In this document: piece after piece, positions 19,604 through 29,289 of the stretch | How positions within the stretch are numbered: the stretch's first letter is position 1 | Layout: the number at the start of each line of letters is the position of its first letter | Source: Diploptera punctata | Lineage: Eukaryota > Arthropoda > Insecta > Blattodea > Blaberidae | Assembly (NCBI GenBank): GCA_030220185.1 | Contig: JASPKZ010009905.1 | Location: forward strand, 1 to 64,000 | Reading direction: 5' to 3' | DNA length: 64,000 bases | The notes under the pieces: model-generated | Seen by the model: only the letters and a program-made list of their open reading frames with translations | What the model was told of the DNA's origin: nothing | The model's database searches: none | Position numbers and translations under genes: made by a program

Positions 19604-19670
19604 GTAATACTGATTGTAATACTACCCCAAAGACTACCTGAGGTCTATGTGGGATCACTTTACACTTTTA
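19604..19670 (+). mobile_element. SINE-2 3'-tail fragment
   Basis: ATACTGATTGTAATACTACC, CCAAAGACTACCTGAGGTCT and TGTGGGATCACTTTA match the end of SINE-2. The joint with the antisense SINE-1 is abrupt. Confidence 0.65.
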
Positions 19671-19768
19671 CTTACACGAAATAATATACAATTTTGATTA
19701 ACCAATGACAGAAGTGATTTAATGCGGGGTTTAAACAGAAGAAGTATTATACACTTTTACACTGAGGC

Positions 19769-20345
19769 GTCCACCGCTGTGGTCTCGAGGTAGCGTGCAG
19801 CCTTGTCACACAGCGGGCACGGGTTCGATCCCCGGTCGGAACAAGTTTCCTAGGTGAGGTTTTTTCGGTCTTTTGAGAACACTGGTTATTAGTATTTATT
19901 AAAAGCTTAATTTAACTTTCACTGGAAAGATTTTAAGTTAAATTAAACTAATAACCTTCAAAGTTATAAATAGAGGAGCTTCTTTAAGTCTTAAGTTCTA
20001 GTAATACTTCAAAAGAATTCCAGCCAAAATTATTGAGCCTCTTACCGCTGCCTCAACGTGAGCTTTAGGAAGTCAAATGAAGTTTCCTCGCCTGTAAGAT
20101 GAATGTCAGAAAACGTTAAGGACCAAACGGTCCCTGAACATCATCTGGCCATCATTATCATAGCTTAAATTTAGTTTAAGGCCTCTCCTGGCGCATCATT
20201 ACCATAATCAACAACCCTCATATCATCGCGGAAGCGTAACTCCGCCTTCCACGCGCCTCAACCTCAGAAGTGTGTTACAAGTACGCCATGCCAGGAGAGA
20301 ACACCAGAAATGTCGAAATGACAACCTGGGGCATTTAAAAAAGAA
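19769..20345 (+). mobile_element. SINE-1 (long 3' type) with internal insertion and 16-base target duplication
   Basis: Head (GTCCACCGCTGTGGTCTCGA), box B GGGTTCGATCCCC, then GTGAGGTTTTTTCGG, an unrelated ~205-base insert, then TTTCCTCGCCTGTAAGATGA and the complete long 3' part. ACTTTTACACTGAGGC (19753-19768) and ACTTTTATACTGAGGC (20346-20361) flank it. Confidence 0.9.
19872..20082. other. Insert within SINE-1
   Basis: About 205 bases starting near TCTTTTGAGAACACTGG. Its first 90 bases form an inverted repeat (GGTTATTAGT ... TTAATTTAACTT / AAGTTAAATTAAACTAATAACC). Non-coding and unassigned; possibly a small fold-back transposon. Confidence 0.5.
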
Positions 20346-20533
20346 ACTTTTATACTGAGGCATAGATATGTTAAAACAATTTACATATTTGAATTTCCAT
20401 TCAAATCAAAATATTTATTCCGATTAAGTTAATTGTAAAAAATTAACCATGGTAACGAAGTTTTATTTAATTTTTCCCACATAAAATTCTGCAGTGACCT
20501 AATGAGAAAAAAATACAAATATGGTTTTAAAAT

Positions 20534-21084
20534 ATGGCAAAAGCCACCACGATAACCGAAGCCATAAAAAATTGGAAAGAAAAAACGGGACAAAAGGCAT
20601 TAGAAGTAACGTTAAGTTTTCAAACGCCCCCTATTCAAAAAATGGACAATTCCTTGTCGATTTTGGAGAAATGCGAAAAACTGTCACTTTCTACAAATCT
20701 TATTGAAAAAATTGCAGAGGTTTAAGTGGTTTGAAACATTTGAAGATCTTAGCTTTGGGAAGAAATCAAATCAAGAACTTATCTGGTCTTGAAAACGTAA
20801 GTGAAACTCTAAAAGAACTGTGGATATCATATAATTTAATAGAAAAACTGAAAGGAGTAAGTGTTCTCAAGAATTTAAGAGTACTGTACTTCGCACATAA
20901 CCTTGTCAAGGACTAGTCAGAATTTAACAGGCTTCAGGAGCTGCCTAAATTAGAAGACTTGCTGTTTGTAGGAAATCCTCTCTATGATAGCATGGAAGAA
21001 GCAATGTGGAGGATAGAGGCTTCTAGAAGACTTCCCAATCTCACCAAATTGGATGGTGATCCTATAATTAGAGAACAAATGTAG
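20534..21084 (+). pseudogene. DNAL1: Processed pseudogene of dynein axonemal light chain 1 (LC1)
   Basis: DNAL1 is a small leucine-rich-repeat protein that binds the motor domain of the outer-arm dynein gamma heavy chain in cilia and sperm flagella. Here the sequence opens [20 protein letters not shown], the N-terminal signature of the family, then [20 protein letters not shown] and [11 protein letters not shown]. After a frameshift near 20718 the LRRs continue: [40 protein letters not shown] and [13 protein letters not shown]. An in-frame TAG follows where the family has Trp (NLVKDW). Downstream residues are LPKLEDLLFVGNPLYDSMEE and LPNLTKLDGDPII, ending at TAG. No intron interrupts it over the whole length, whereas animal DNAL1 genes are normally split. 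An AATAAA-like AAAATAAAAATA lies about 50 bases downstream. Retrocopy origin is inferred; the stop and shift are seen directly. Confidence 0.93.
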
Positions 21085-21271
21085 TAAAAAGTAATCAATT
21101 CCTCAGCCGTACCTGCGTTTATTTTTAATCTAAAATAAAAATATATTAATTCCTTTTTCTTTAACATCACGCGGTATATATGAATTTCATTCAAACCCCA
21201 GTCACGATATTACAATACATAATTGTAATAACGCATATTGCACATGTCCATCCCTGAGAATATCAACACAA

Positions 21272-21769
21272 GTGAAATATCTAGGTATTATAATAGAGCA
21301 ATATTTAAGATACGACAAACACGTTTCCTTGCTGTGTAACAAACTACGTAAAACTATTCATAAATTTATCATTCTTCGATTATATTTACCAATGTATGTA
21401 TTGCGAACTGTTTACTTAGCTCTGGTTCAATCGATAATCCAATACGGAATATTAGGTTGGGGTGGAATCGCAAATTCTATTCTTTCTCCCTTAACATTAC
21501 TACAAAAACGAATCATAAAAATCTGCTTGCAGAAACCTTTATATTACCCTACAAATTTAATTTATTTAGAATTCAACGTGCCAAATATTAAACAAATATT
21601 CAAGCATACATTGCTTACTTATTTTCATAAAAATAAAAACGAATTTAAAGAGCACAATCGAAGTTTTTACAGCACCAGACAAAATACTACTTCTTTGCTA
21701 CATGTTCCAAAATTTTACACAACATCTGGATCTAAACATAGTGAGATATCTAGGACCCAAATTATATAA
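21272..21769 (+). pseudogene. LINE reverse transcriptase C-terminal region
   Basis: About 165 codons: KYLGIIIEQYLRYDKHVSLL (RT block 7 region), LRKTIHKFIILRLYLPMYVL, VYLALVQSIIQYGILGWGG, LLQKRIIKICLQKPLYYPTN and FYSTRQNTTSLLHVPKFYTT. This order is typical of Jockey-like LINE proteins. A frameshift near 21735 removes the last ~40 residues from this frame; they are readable in the next frame (RYLGPKLYNELIRSNPELSK). Confidence 0.85.
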
Positions 21770-22052
21770 TGAATTAATTAGATCCAATCCAGAACTAAGT
21801 AAACTAAACACAGCTAGTTTTAAAAAAGCAATTAAATTAATAATTTTCAATTAATTAAGTGAATAAAATTAATCATTTGAATATTTTAAAATAATAAATA
21901 TAAAGCATCTATTTTTGCTTATATTATTATAAATCAATATATAACTAATTACTTTCTTCTGTATTATTGGTTATAATCCATTACATTATATGATTTATAT
22001 TATTTTATGTAAATCATTCTCCATTCCATTAATTCTCTTGTTAGAATAAGTC

Positions 22053-22530
22053 ATCATGATCATCATGAACAAATTCGTTTTAGGCCATGTGGCCTGTACG
22101 GTAAACCTAGCGAAGATGGTCTTGATCTTTCCACCGATGTTTTGGTCTTCCTTGGTCCCTATGTCCAGTTGGGGTATATTGGAATGCCAATTTTGGAAGT
22201 CTATTTCTTGCCATTCTTCTCAGATGATTTTTCCATTCTTGTTGGTATCTTTGGATATCTTCATTTAAACTTGCTACTCCAAGTTTTCCTCTGATAATAG
22301 TGTTCCTTTGGTGATCCAGTCTATTAACTCCTGACAATGATCGTAAGAAGCGCATTTGGCTTACTTGAAGTTTATGAGAGTTTCTTTTATTTAAAATCCA
22401 AATTTCACTTCCGTATTTTAGAGCAGCTTTTGATGTGACGTTATGTAATCTTAGTTTTGTCTCTGTCCTCATCTGTTTACCAAAATGTCTTCGTATTACC
22501 CCATTCATTTTATTATATTTTTGTAATTTT
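22053..22530 (-). mobile_element. LINE 3' fragment nested in the LINE 3' UTR
   Basis: The minus-strand frame has GSEIWILNKRNSHKLQVSQM, RFLRSLSGVNRLDHQRNTII and RLPKLAFQYTPTGHRDQGRP, followed by KHRWKD and a short ATG/ATC tail. GAATAAGTC at 22044-22052 is repeated at 22531-22539, a 9-base target-site duplication. Confidence 0.88.
22107..22508 (-). pseudogene. C-terminal frame of the nested LINE
   Basis: About 133 codons covering the thumb and the GRPKHRW end. 5'-truncated within the RT domain; no catalytic box remains. Confidence 0.8.
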
Positions 22531-22867
22531 GAATAAGTCTTATTCCCAATACATTATTATTTTTTATTTGTATGTGTCATAATTTATGTAAAAATGAAAC
22601 TGGCCCCTAACTTTAAATGTATATATTCTATTTGTATTATTCATGTAACTGAACTGCGCCCGAGAACGAGCACTTGCTCATTCGGGTGTCAATACTGTGT
22701 ATAACATTTATTTGTAAATAAAATTTATTCTTATTCTTATATAAAAAAAAATAAAAACGATCAAACGAAAAATTATATCATATACCGGTATACAACAGGC
22801 TAACTAAGAATAGATAAATTCGCATAACAAAAGTGTTTTTAAATGTTATGATAGATTACAATGACTC

Positions 22868-23550
22868 TTTCGAACTGTTAGCTTCATGCCGCACGGACAT
22901 AAGTTCTCCATACATCCCTATCCTGAGCTAATGTTTTCCAATCACCCCCTGTATAATCTACTTCCCTCAAATCATGGTTAATGTTATTTTCCCAGTTCAT
23001 ACTTGGTCTACCAACTGGGCATTCTCCTTCTGGTTTTTCTACTCGAAGCTTCCATGCCCCTCTTTCATTCCCCATTCTTGCCACATGCACTGCCAATCGG
23101 AGTCTATGATACTTAACTGTTCTTATTGTATTTGGTTTCTTACAAATATTATGTAGTTCACTGTTATATGTAGAGGCTTCTCCATTCACCTGTATGTAAA
23201 TCTCCCTTTCATCCAAAAAAATTCCTAACAACTTTATTCTCAAATACTCGTAATATTTTCTCCTCCCTTAAAGCAAAAGTCTATTTTTTGCATCCATATA
23301 ATAGAACTGGGAAAGTAACAGTTTTATATATTTTCAGTTTAACACTTTTTGAGAGCTGTTGGGACGACAGGAGTCCCTGTAATGCATAACAACACGCATT
23401 TCCAGAATTGAGCCTATGTTTAGTTTCTTTGTGCATCTCATTCATATTTGTGATTATCGTTCCTAGGTATTTTAATTCAGCCACTTCCTCAAAATTTCCC
23501 TCATTTCTTATTAGCTCTCCATTTCCATTAGTTTGTTTTTCATTTTGTCA
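22868..23550 (-). mobile_element. RT-A copy, antisense, diverged
   Basis: The minus strand shows the FKYLGTIITNMNEMHKE block, LPVLLYGCKK, the RDVWRTYVRAA end and GECPVGRPSMNWENNINHDL. Several frame breaks occur, notably near 23250-23280. The tail is missing (the 3' border at 22868 reads TTCGAACTGTTAGC). More diverged than the plus-strand copies, so probably older. Confidence 0.85.
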
Positions 23551-23719
23551 ATTGGCAGTTGTGATTAACTCGGTCAATAGGCATATGAAAATCATTAGCT
23601 CGACATCCATAGATGTAAGCTAAATCAATGACTAATAATATCTCGTTAGCAACTTTTTAATTTCTTTATTTAGACTGGTGGGGGGGGGCAGACTGCCCTG
23701 AGTACTGCTACTTGAAAGA

Positions 23720-23805
23720 TATTTTTAGATTAGATTTATTTAGGCTGGTGGAGTTAAGGCCATGTGGCCTTCTCTTCCACTCACCAGGACAAACATATAT
23801 TACAT
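23720..23805 (-). mobile_element. RT-J 3'-terminal motif, antisense
   Basis: GATTTATTTAGGCTGGTGGA, GTTAAGGCCATGTGGCCTTC and TCTTCCACTCACCAGGACAA form the complement of the RT-J end. The next 200 bases could be its UTR. Confidence 0.65.
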
Positions 23806-24672
23806 CAGAATATAACAATCTTAATTAACTCTAATATTAAACACTAAGTAAAAATTTGATCAAAAGATAATATCTAATATACGTATTACGATCTATAATA
23901 CATATTTATAATATATATTTTGTTCTGTCGCAGCATTTTACGGATATGAATGGAAAGGAATCTATTCTATGGTGTTACGTTAAGTTATAGGTCTTTGAAA
24001 CCAAATTCTACTCCCATGACCCATACCACCATTTTTGGGTTGGGCTCGTGACTGCGAGAGGAGACTACAACCCTCCCGTTGCCCCTTCTCCTCATTTTTA
24101 TTGTTCAGGCTCGGAGTCCTGAGACAGCACCCTGGTGGGGAGCCCTCACTAGATCCCAAAATAACGTATTTTCTTACCTGTGGGTGCCAACCAAAATATT
24201 TTTCCAAACATATTAGGTGAAGAGTGTTATGAAATAAATTAATGACAACTTAAATGTCAGGAACGGAAGAGGAAACTACAAGATCTCAATAAGAATCACC
24301 ATAAAGATATTCTAGGTATAAAATTCAGTAATCCCCTATTAATCATTAATCTACGACGAGAGTCTTGACGGGACGCATTTCAGGAAAGGGGAGAACGCCG
24401 AGAAAATCCCGGAATGGCACATCACCAATATCGCACTGGAACCACCATAAATCGAATCCGGGATCCTAGTCGGGGCTGTTGGATAGTTATGCATATACCG
24501 AGACGTCTTTTGGGTAAATTACTTTTATTCCAATTTTAACTTACAATATTCCGAGTAACTTTATTTCAACATTTGGCCAGTGTATTATGAGTCTTTCATT
24601 CCGAGGAGATTTAGTGACAGCCGTTTTTTAATACGCACATTAATTTTATTTATTAAAATATATTATATTCGA
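23806..24672. other. Spacer, mostly unrecognised
   Basis: A GC-richer block at 24000-24150 (GGGCTCGTGACTGCGAGAGG) is unassigned. At 24440-24515 AATCGAATCCGGGATCCTAG looks like a complemented box B of a worn tRNA-derived repeat. (TAA)n follows at 24674-24712. Confidence 0.4.
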
Positions 24673-24675
24673 CAA

Positions 24676-24711
<36 letters not shown>

Positions 24712-24864
24712 TTACTCTTTAGGCTAATGAAAATTTTCAAAAGCCACTGCATTTAAATAATTATATAATTTACTCTGGCAGTGTTAAGACCAGAAGTCAT
24801 TTTTTTTTTTCATTCAGCCAATAAAAATATACAAAATATAGTTTAAAGTGATATAATATATGAC

Positions 24865-25060
24865 ATGATAAGAAAAGTAAATGTTCGGACGGGACTTGAA
24901 CCCGGACCTCTGAATTGATACCCCAGTGCGCTACCGATTACACCACTGAGCAAGTCTAGTACTATATTATTACGAGATGTAGCAGGAACTCGCCCCCCAC
25001 TGCCATCTAGTAGCTCCTGTCACAAAGTAAGCAAATTAAAGAGAATATTTTTATTTATAT
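24865..25060 (-). mobile_element. SINE-6, copy 4
   Basis: GACGGGACTTGAACCCGGAC (box B complement), CGCTACCGATTACACCACTG (box A region) and CACTGCCATCTAGTAGCTCC match the copies at 6.1 and 10.8 kb. Confidence 0.7.
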
Positions 25061-25062
25061 AT

Positions 25063-25250
25063 ATCATCATCATCAACCATGCAAGTATTAAGCCATGTTG
25101 CCTGTTACGGTGTAAAAGAGAAATTTTCCATTCACCGCTTTTTTGGACATCCCAGCGATTTTTTGCCTTGGAATTCTGTGAGATGGCATTCGTTGAATAT
25201 GGGCTTTTAAGTTGTTCTGGTAGTTTTGTGTATCATGGCGAATGGGTTGA
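25063..25250 (-). mobile_element. LINE 3' end, antisense, worn
   Basis: ATCATCATCATC tail complement, GCCATGTTGCCTGTTACGGT and GGACATCCCAGCGATTTTTT follow the pattern of the LINE tails with (GAT)n; the GRPxxRW codons are degraded. Confidence 0.5.
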
Positions 25251-25273
25251 ATTTATATACATATATATATATA

Positions 25274-25507
25274 TCCCACTACAATCGGCACTTGGTGTCA
25301 GCCGGGTTGTCTGCCCTGCGTGTGACGGCCGCCTTTACCCCCAGAACAAGCGTCTGGTACTCATTTTCGTTAGAGGCTGAGTCGACCCCAGGGTCATAGT
25401 GCCGCCAGAAGGTTTGGGTCGGTTTTAAAAATCATAACCCCACCCGGACTTGAACCCTCGACTTTCCGGCTTGCAGCGCAGCGCCTTAACTACTACGCAA
25501 GGGCGTG
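25274..25507 (-). mobile_element. SINE-2, antisense
   Basis: GGTGTCAGCCGGGTTGTCTG, GACGGCCGCCTTTACCCCCA, AGCGTCTGGTACTCATTTTC and GCCTTAACTACTACGCAAGG are complements of SINE-2. The 3' tail is shortened. Confidence 0.88.
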
Positions 25508-25537
25508 CATATATATATATATATATATATAAAGCTA

Positions 25538-25883
25538 CAGTGTGTCCCACATAAGACTGGGCCTGGCAGACAACATGCACGCTCCCGCATATACATAATC
25601 GGGTATTATATTATATTATGTTTTCTGTCGAGAAATCGATTACAGACATCTCTACAGGACTCTGTTTTGACGTATGTGTCGTACAAAAACACTATTTGTT
25701 CAAGCGTATTTTTTTGTTTGTTTTGTTTTGCATTTCAACGGTGCAACAAGTCGCACAATCAAACACGTCTTCATTCGACTAGCAAACTCCTCTAACTGAC
25801 TACGCGTGGCTATGCAATGAGTGAGTCATAAATACAACAGCGTACTGTTGTCTGCCAAGCCCAGTCTTATGTGGGACGCACGG
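25538..25883. mobile_element. mariner/Tc1-like MITE with TA duplication
   Basis: 346 bases bounded by 37-base inverted ends with three differences (left end CAGTGTGTCCCACATAAGAC ...; right end complement CCGTGCGTCCCACATAAGAC ...). TA lies on both sides (25536-25537 and 25884-25885), the signature of the Tc1/mariner superfamily. No transposase frame, so it is non-autonomous. Sits immediately after a (TA)n tract that follows SINE-2. Confidence 0.85.
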
Positions 25884-25885
25884 TA

Positions 25886-26339
25886 TATTAAATTAAAAAT
25901 AAAGAAAACTATAATTACCAAATCGATAAATGATTATTCCCCCTTCCTTGACAGTCTGCCATACAAAAGCCAAATTTGACCTGTTCTGGTCTAGATTTTA
26001 TATGGTTACTCATGGAAAAAAAAAGCGCTACAGCCGCATTTGCTTAAAAAATATTAAAATTAAAATTACATATTAATAAAAAGAAAAAAGAAAACAACAA
26101 TAAGAAAGACATTGATCAAAATTTCAACCCACATTTCGGGACTGGACTTCAGAACTACCGGCACTCGGGCTGCCTGTGGTACTTCCCAACAACAATAACG
26201 AAAGGAGAATAGCCGCCGCTGCCGTTCAACCAAGTCCCAATTCTCTCCTTTATCTTATCATAGAAAAAGATTAAGATTGCATAAAATACATACACAGTTC
26301 TTCTTTAAAACGAGTACGCCTATATCAAACATGTCATGG
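25886..26339. other. Spacer, nothing recognised
   Basis: No supported feature; A-rich around 26040-26110. Confidence 0.4.
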
Positions 26340-26355
26340 TATTATTAATAATATA

Positions 26356-26399
<44 letters not shown>

Positions 26400-26420
26400 T
26401 ACTATCATTACTATTATTAC
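26340..26420. repeat. (TTA)n microsatellite
   Basis: TTA triplets grading into CTATTA/CTATCATTA. Confidence 0.95.
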
Positions 26421-26423
26421 CAA

Positions 26424-26557
26424 ATAAAATCTTCCATTATTTTCCAAGAGGAAGAAGAGATGTCGGACGTCCTCGGAAGAGATGGTCTTAGATCTATTAG
26501 TGAAGACGGAACAGGCAACTCTTGCCTAAACCAGGAAGTGAAGAAGAAGAAAAAGAC
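26424..26557 (+). mobile_element. LINE 3' end with (GAA)n tail
   Basis: AAGAGGAAGAAGAGATGTCG encodes the RGRRDVGRPRKRW-type module; GGAACAGGCAACTCTTGCCT and AAACCAGGAAGTGAAGAAGA form the tail. It is the plus-strand counterpart of the antisense remnant at 4.87-5.0 kb. Confidence 0.75.
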
Positions 26558-26656
26558 TTATTATTATTACCATTATTATTACTACTATTATTATTATGTT
26601 TATTATTATCATCATCATCATTGTCGTCATCATCCTCGTCGTCATCATCCTCGTCA
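26558..26656. repeat. (TTA)n/(ATC)n microsatellite
   Basis: TTATTATTACC units, then ATCATC and GTC triplets. Confidence 0.9.
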
Positions 26657-26830
26657 TTTAATGAGAATGAACAACGAAAGAATACCAAAAAGAACCTTCC
26701 TGTATAATCCCAGAGGAACAACAGATGTAGGCCGACCACGTTAGAAGATGACTCCACTTTTAACTTTGCCGGAACAGGCTGCATAGCCTAAACCTTGTAG
26801 TAGAAGAAGAAGAAGAAGAAGAAGAAGATA
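26657..26830 (+). mobile_element. LINE 3' end (MNNERIPKRTFLYNPRGT type), (GAA)n tail
   Basis: Encodes NNERIPKRTFLYNPRGTTDV followed by GRPR and a premature stop (TTAGAAG where the 45.9-kb relative has CGTAGAAG). Then come GCCGGAACAGGCTGCATAGC and AGAAGAAGAAG. The antisense relative at 45.86-46.13 kb has the frame intact. Confidence 0.8.
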
Positions 26831-26899
26831 ATTCTATTATTGTTCATTTGGCCAGATAATCGTTGAGTATATATTATTGTGATTTTTGCATTTGAATGT

Positions 26900-26970
26900 A
26901 ACACATGTTTGTCCTGGTGAGTGGAAGAGAAGGCCACATAGCCTTAATCCATCAAGCTAAATAAATAAAA
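26900..26970 (+). mobile_element. RT-J 3'-terminal motif
   Basis: GTTTGTCCTGGTGAGTGGAA, GAGAAGGCCACATAGCCTTA and AAGCTAAATAAATAAAATGG. Same order as the complement at 23.72-23.80 kb. Confidence 0.65.
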
Positions 26971-27134
26971 TGGAAAACATAACTCACTTGAGTTACTCCT
27001 CTCCTCGAAAATGGTTAGGAGAAATTACTATCATTAAGGCACTGATTGGTGACGATTTATGAGAAATTAACTAAACCAATCAAGAAAATTTGCAAAATAA
27101 ACAGGAATGTAAAGTTTCTACACTACATAGCAGT

Positions 27135-27325
27135 TACCTACTAGACCGTCGGTAGAGTACCTACCTTCTACTCCGGCGACCCGGGTTCGATTCCTGGCGG
27201 GGTAGGGGATTTTAAATCTCCACCTTGGGTCTGGGTGTGTGTCCTGTCTTGTATGTGTGAATAAGATAAAAAGTTAACAAAGGTAAAAGAAAATGGAAGA
27301 ACAGTGTAAACGAAAGAAAAAAAGA
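27135..27325 (+). mobile_element. SINE-5 (tRNA-Gly-like head)
   Basis: CCGTCGGTAGAGTACCTACC (box A region), GACCCGGGTTCGATTCCTGG (box B), then TCTCCACCTTGGGTCTGGGT and GTTAACAAAGG. Copies near 30.8 kb (antisense) and 59.0 kb keep a CTTCCAC-like anticodon loop, which suggests tRNA-Gly(TCC); here the loop is changed. Confidence 0.75.
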
Positions 27326-27364
27326 CCCTAAAAAACAGTGTCAAAGTCGAGTATTGTAGCAGTT

Positions 27365-27530
27365 CAATTTTTTTTAATGAGTCCGCTACAATATCGAGAA
27401 GTGAGATGCTTGTGAGATGACCTGTACTAAATCCATATTGGTGAACAATTTAAGCACGTTGCGAGGTAGGTAATCTGTTAGTTGTTACTGTATTATAGGT
27501 TCAAGTGCTTCAGACAACAAGAGTGGGTTA
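27365..27530 (-). mobile_element. LINE reverse transcriptase remnant (block 2)
   Basis: Minus-strand reading gives HQYGFSTGHLTSISLLDIVA, a worn form of the non-LTR RT block QYGFRxGHSTxxALL, preceded in a shifted frame by TDYLPRNVLKL. Length about 50 codons. No flanking blocks survive. Confidence 0.6.
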
Positions 27531-27737
27531 CTGATTACAACAAGGATTCTCAATGGGTGGGCCGCGACATACTATTGTGCCGCATAATTGCTTGATTGTG
27601 GCTCCGAAAGATAATACGTTGGGAAAGTACGATTAGATAAAATATTATTTTGTATTAAATACTTTTGTAAAGATATTTATGTGTAAAGCAGCGAACTTGA
27701 AACACATATTAAGTATTCTATTCTATTATGTTCTTAC

Positions 27738-28034
27738 CTAGGGCAGGTCCTTCACTGGAATCATAACATTTTCATGCTATGGTTTGCAGCTTTACTAGGG
27801 AATTATAGGTGTGGTAGCTTCCCGCTTCTTTCAACACCGTGGCAAGATAATGATGATGCTAATGGCCAGATGACGTTTGGGGACCTTTAGGACCTCAAAG
27901 CTTCCTGACATTTGTTTTACAGATGAGGAAAAACATTGGGAAAAAACCTTACCCAGGAACCTTGTCCCGACTGCGAATCGAAACCGGGCCCGCTGCGTAA
28001 CAAGGCAGCACGCTACCTCGATACCACAGGGGTA
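27738..28034 (-). mobile_element. SINE-1 (short 3' type), antisense
   Basis: CAGGTCCTTCACTGGAATCA, GAATTATAGGTGTGGTAGCT, CTTACCCAGGAACCTTGTCC and GCAGCACGCTACCTCGATAC are complements of SINE-1 from the 3' end to the head. Confidence 0.88.
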
Positions 28035-28099
28035 GACAAATTAAGTATATTCTATGATACTATTATAATATCGTATCTTTGAAATTCAGAGGAAAATAT

Positions 28100-28555
28100 G
28101 TACTATAGGAAACAAGACATAATAAGAAAAGTTAAGTATTTTTAGACTGCAAAGGCAGGACATATGGCACGTACAGGGAATGAAAGAGATGGCATGGAAA
28201 CTCCTTTAAGAAAACTAGAGGGAAAGCGCCCAGTAGGCAGGACAAGAACGAGATGGGAGCACATGGACAGTAGGAAACCAGATATAAGAAGAGTTAAGTA
28301 TTTTAGACTGCGATAGGCAGGACATGTGGCACGTATAGGGAATGAAAGAGGGACACGGGAACTTCTTGTAGGAAAATTAAAGGAAAAGCGCCTAGTAGGC
28401 AGGCCAAGAGTGGGGTGGGAGAATAACATTAACCGTGCTTTGAAGTAGTAGACTATACAGGAGATGATTGAGAAACATTAGCTCTGTATAGGGAAGTATA
28501 GAGAGCTTATGTCCACGTTGCCATGAACCTACAGATTCGATAGTGCCAGTCAGTT
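28100..28555 (+). mobile_element. RT-A 3' part with internal 165-base duplication, old copy
   Basis: The region from KPDIIRTVK to GKRPVGRPRMRW appears twice, starting at 28107 and 28272. The two units differ from each other by many substitutions. The copy then runs on to the terminal CATGAACCTACAGATTCGAT and GTGCCAGTCAGTTA, a decayed tail. No usable frame. Confidence 0.8.
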
Positions 28556-28595
28556 ATATGGATTTGTTTATATTGCACTATTTCTGTCTACTAGA

Positions 28596-28950
28596 AATAA
28601 TGTTCGAACTTATACGAAGGGCAACAAGAATTTCAAGAAGAGAAAAAAATAAGGAATTCAGTTATAAGGGAGAAAATGAAGATTGAAGACACTATTTTAG
28701 ATTATATTAAAACTCAGCAATTAAGATGGTACGGACATGTCCAGCGAATGGAAGAGGATCGGCTACCAAAATCTGTTTTGGAATGGAAACCTGAGGGAAG
28801 ACGAGGCAAAGGAAGATCTAAAACCTCCTGGAGTCAGAGAATATGTTTACACACGAAGGAGAAACATCTACAACCAGGAGATTGGATGGACCGACAAAAT
28901 TGGCTATTGGGAATCGGACGATGTCAAAGACATTAATCAACAGATGATCT
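28596..28950 (+). mobile_element. RT-B-related LINE C-terminal part
   Basis: Broken frame then about 86 open codons: DYIKTQQLRWYGHVQRMEED, RLPKSVLEWKPEGRRGKGRS and HLQPGDWMDRQNWLLGIGR. Similar in layout to the ends of RT-B at 13.7 and 50.9 kb. It runs into an ATT microsatellite. Confidence 0.8.
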
Positions 28951-28956
28951 ATCTAT

Positions 28957-29003
28957 CATTATCATTATTATTATTATCATTATTATCATTATTATCATTA
29001 TTA

Positions 29004-29040
<37 letters not shown>

Positions 29041-29065
29041 GGCCTAGCATTATTACTATTATTAT
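28957..29065. repeat. (ATT)n microsatellite
   Basis: ATT/ATC triplets for about 100 bases. Confidence 0.95.
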
Positions 29066-29074
29066 CATTAAATA

Positions 29075-29249
29075 AAGTGATCCCACTACAGGCACTTGAT
29101 GTCAGCCGGGTTGTCAGCCCTGCGTGACGGCCGCCTTTACCCCCAGAACAAACGTCTGATACTTATTTCCATTAGAGGCTGAGTCGACGCCAGGACCATA
29201 TTGCCGCCAGAAGATTTGGGTCAGTTTAAAAATCCTGACCCCACCGGGA
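29075..29249 (-). mobile_element. SINE-2, antisense, head missing
   Basis: GATCCCACTACAGGCACTTG, GTCAGCCCTGCGTGACGGCC and GAGGCTGAGTCGACGCCAGG are complements of the body. The sequence stops just before box B (CTGACCCCACCGGG) and meets a (TA)n run. Confidence 0.85.
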
Positions 29250-29289
29250 AATAAATATAAATATATATATATATATATATATAATATTC

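Larger units (their letters stand above)
21244..22750 (+). mobile_element. Jockey/RT-J-type LINE, 3' half with poly(A), interrupted
   Basis: Coding part from block 7 to the end of the RT thumb/C-terminal region, then a 3' UTR, split by an antisense LINE fragment and resuming at 22540. The UTR has GAACTGCGCCCGAGAACGAG and AATACTGTGTATAACATTTA, then AAATAAAATTTATTCTTATT and an A-run at ~22742. The 5' end is truncated at about 21244. Confidence 0.8.
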
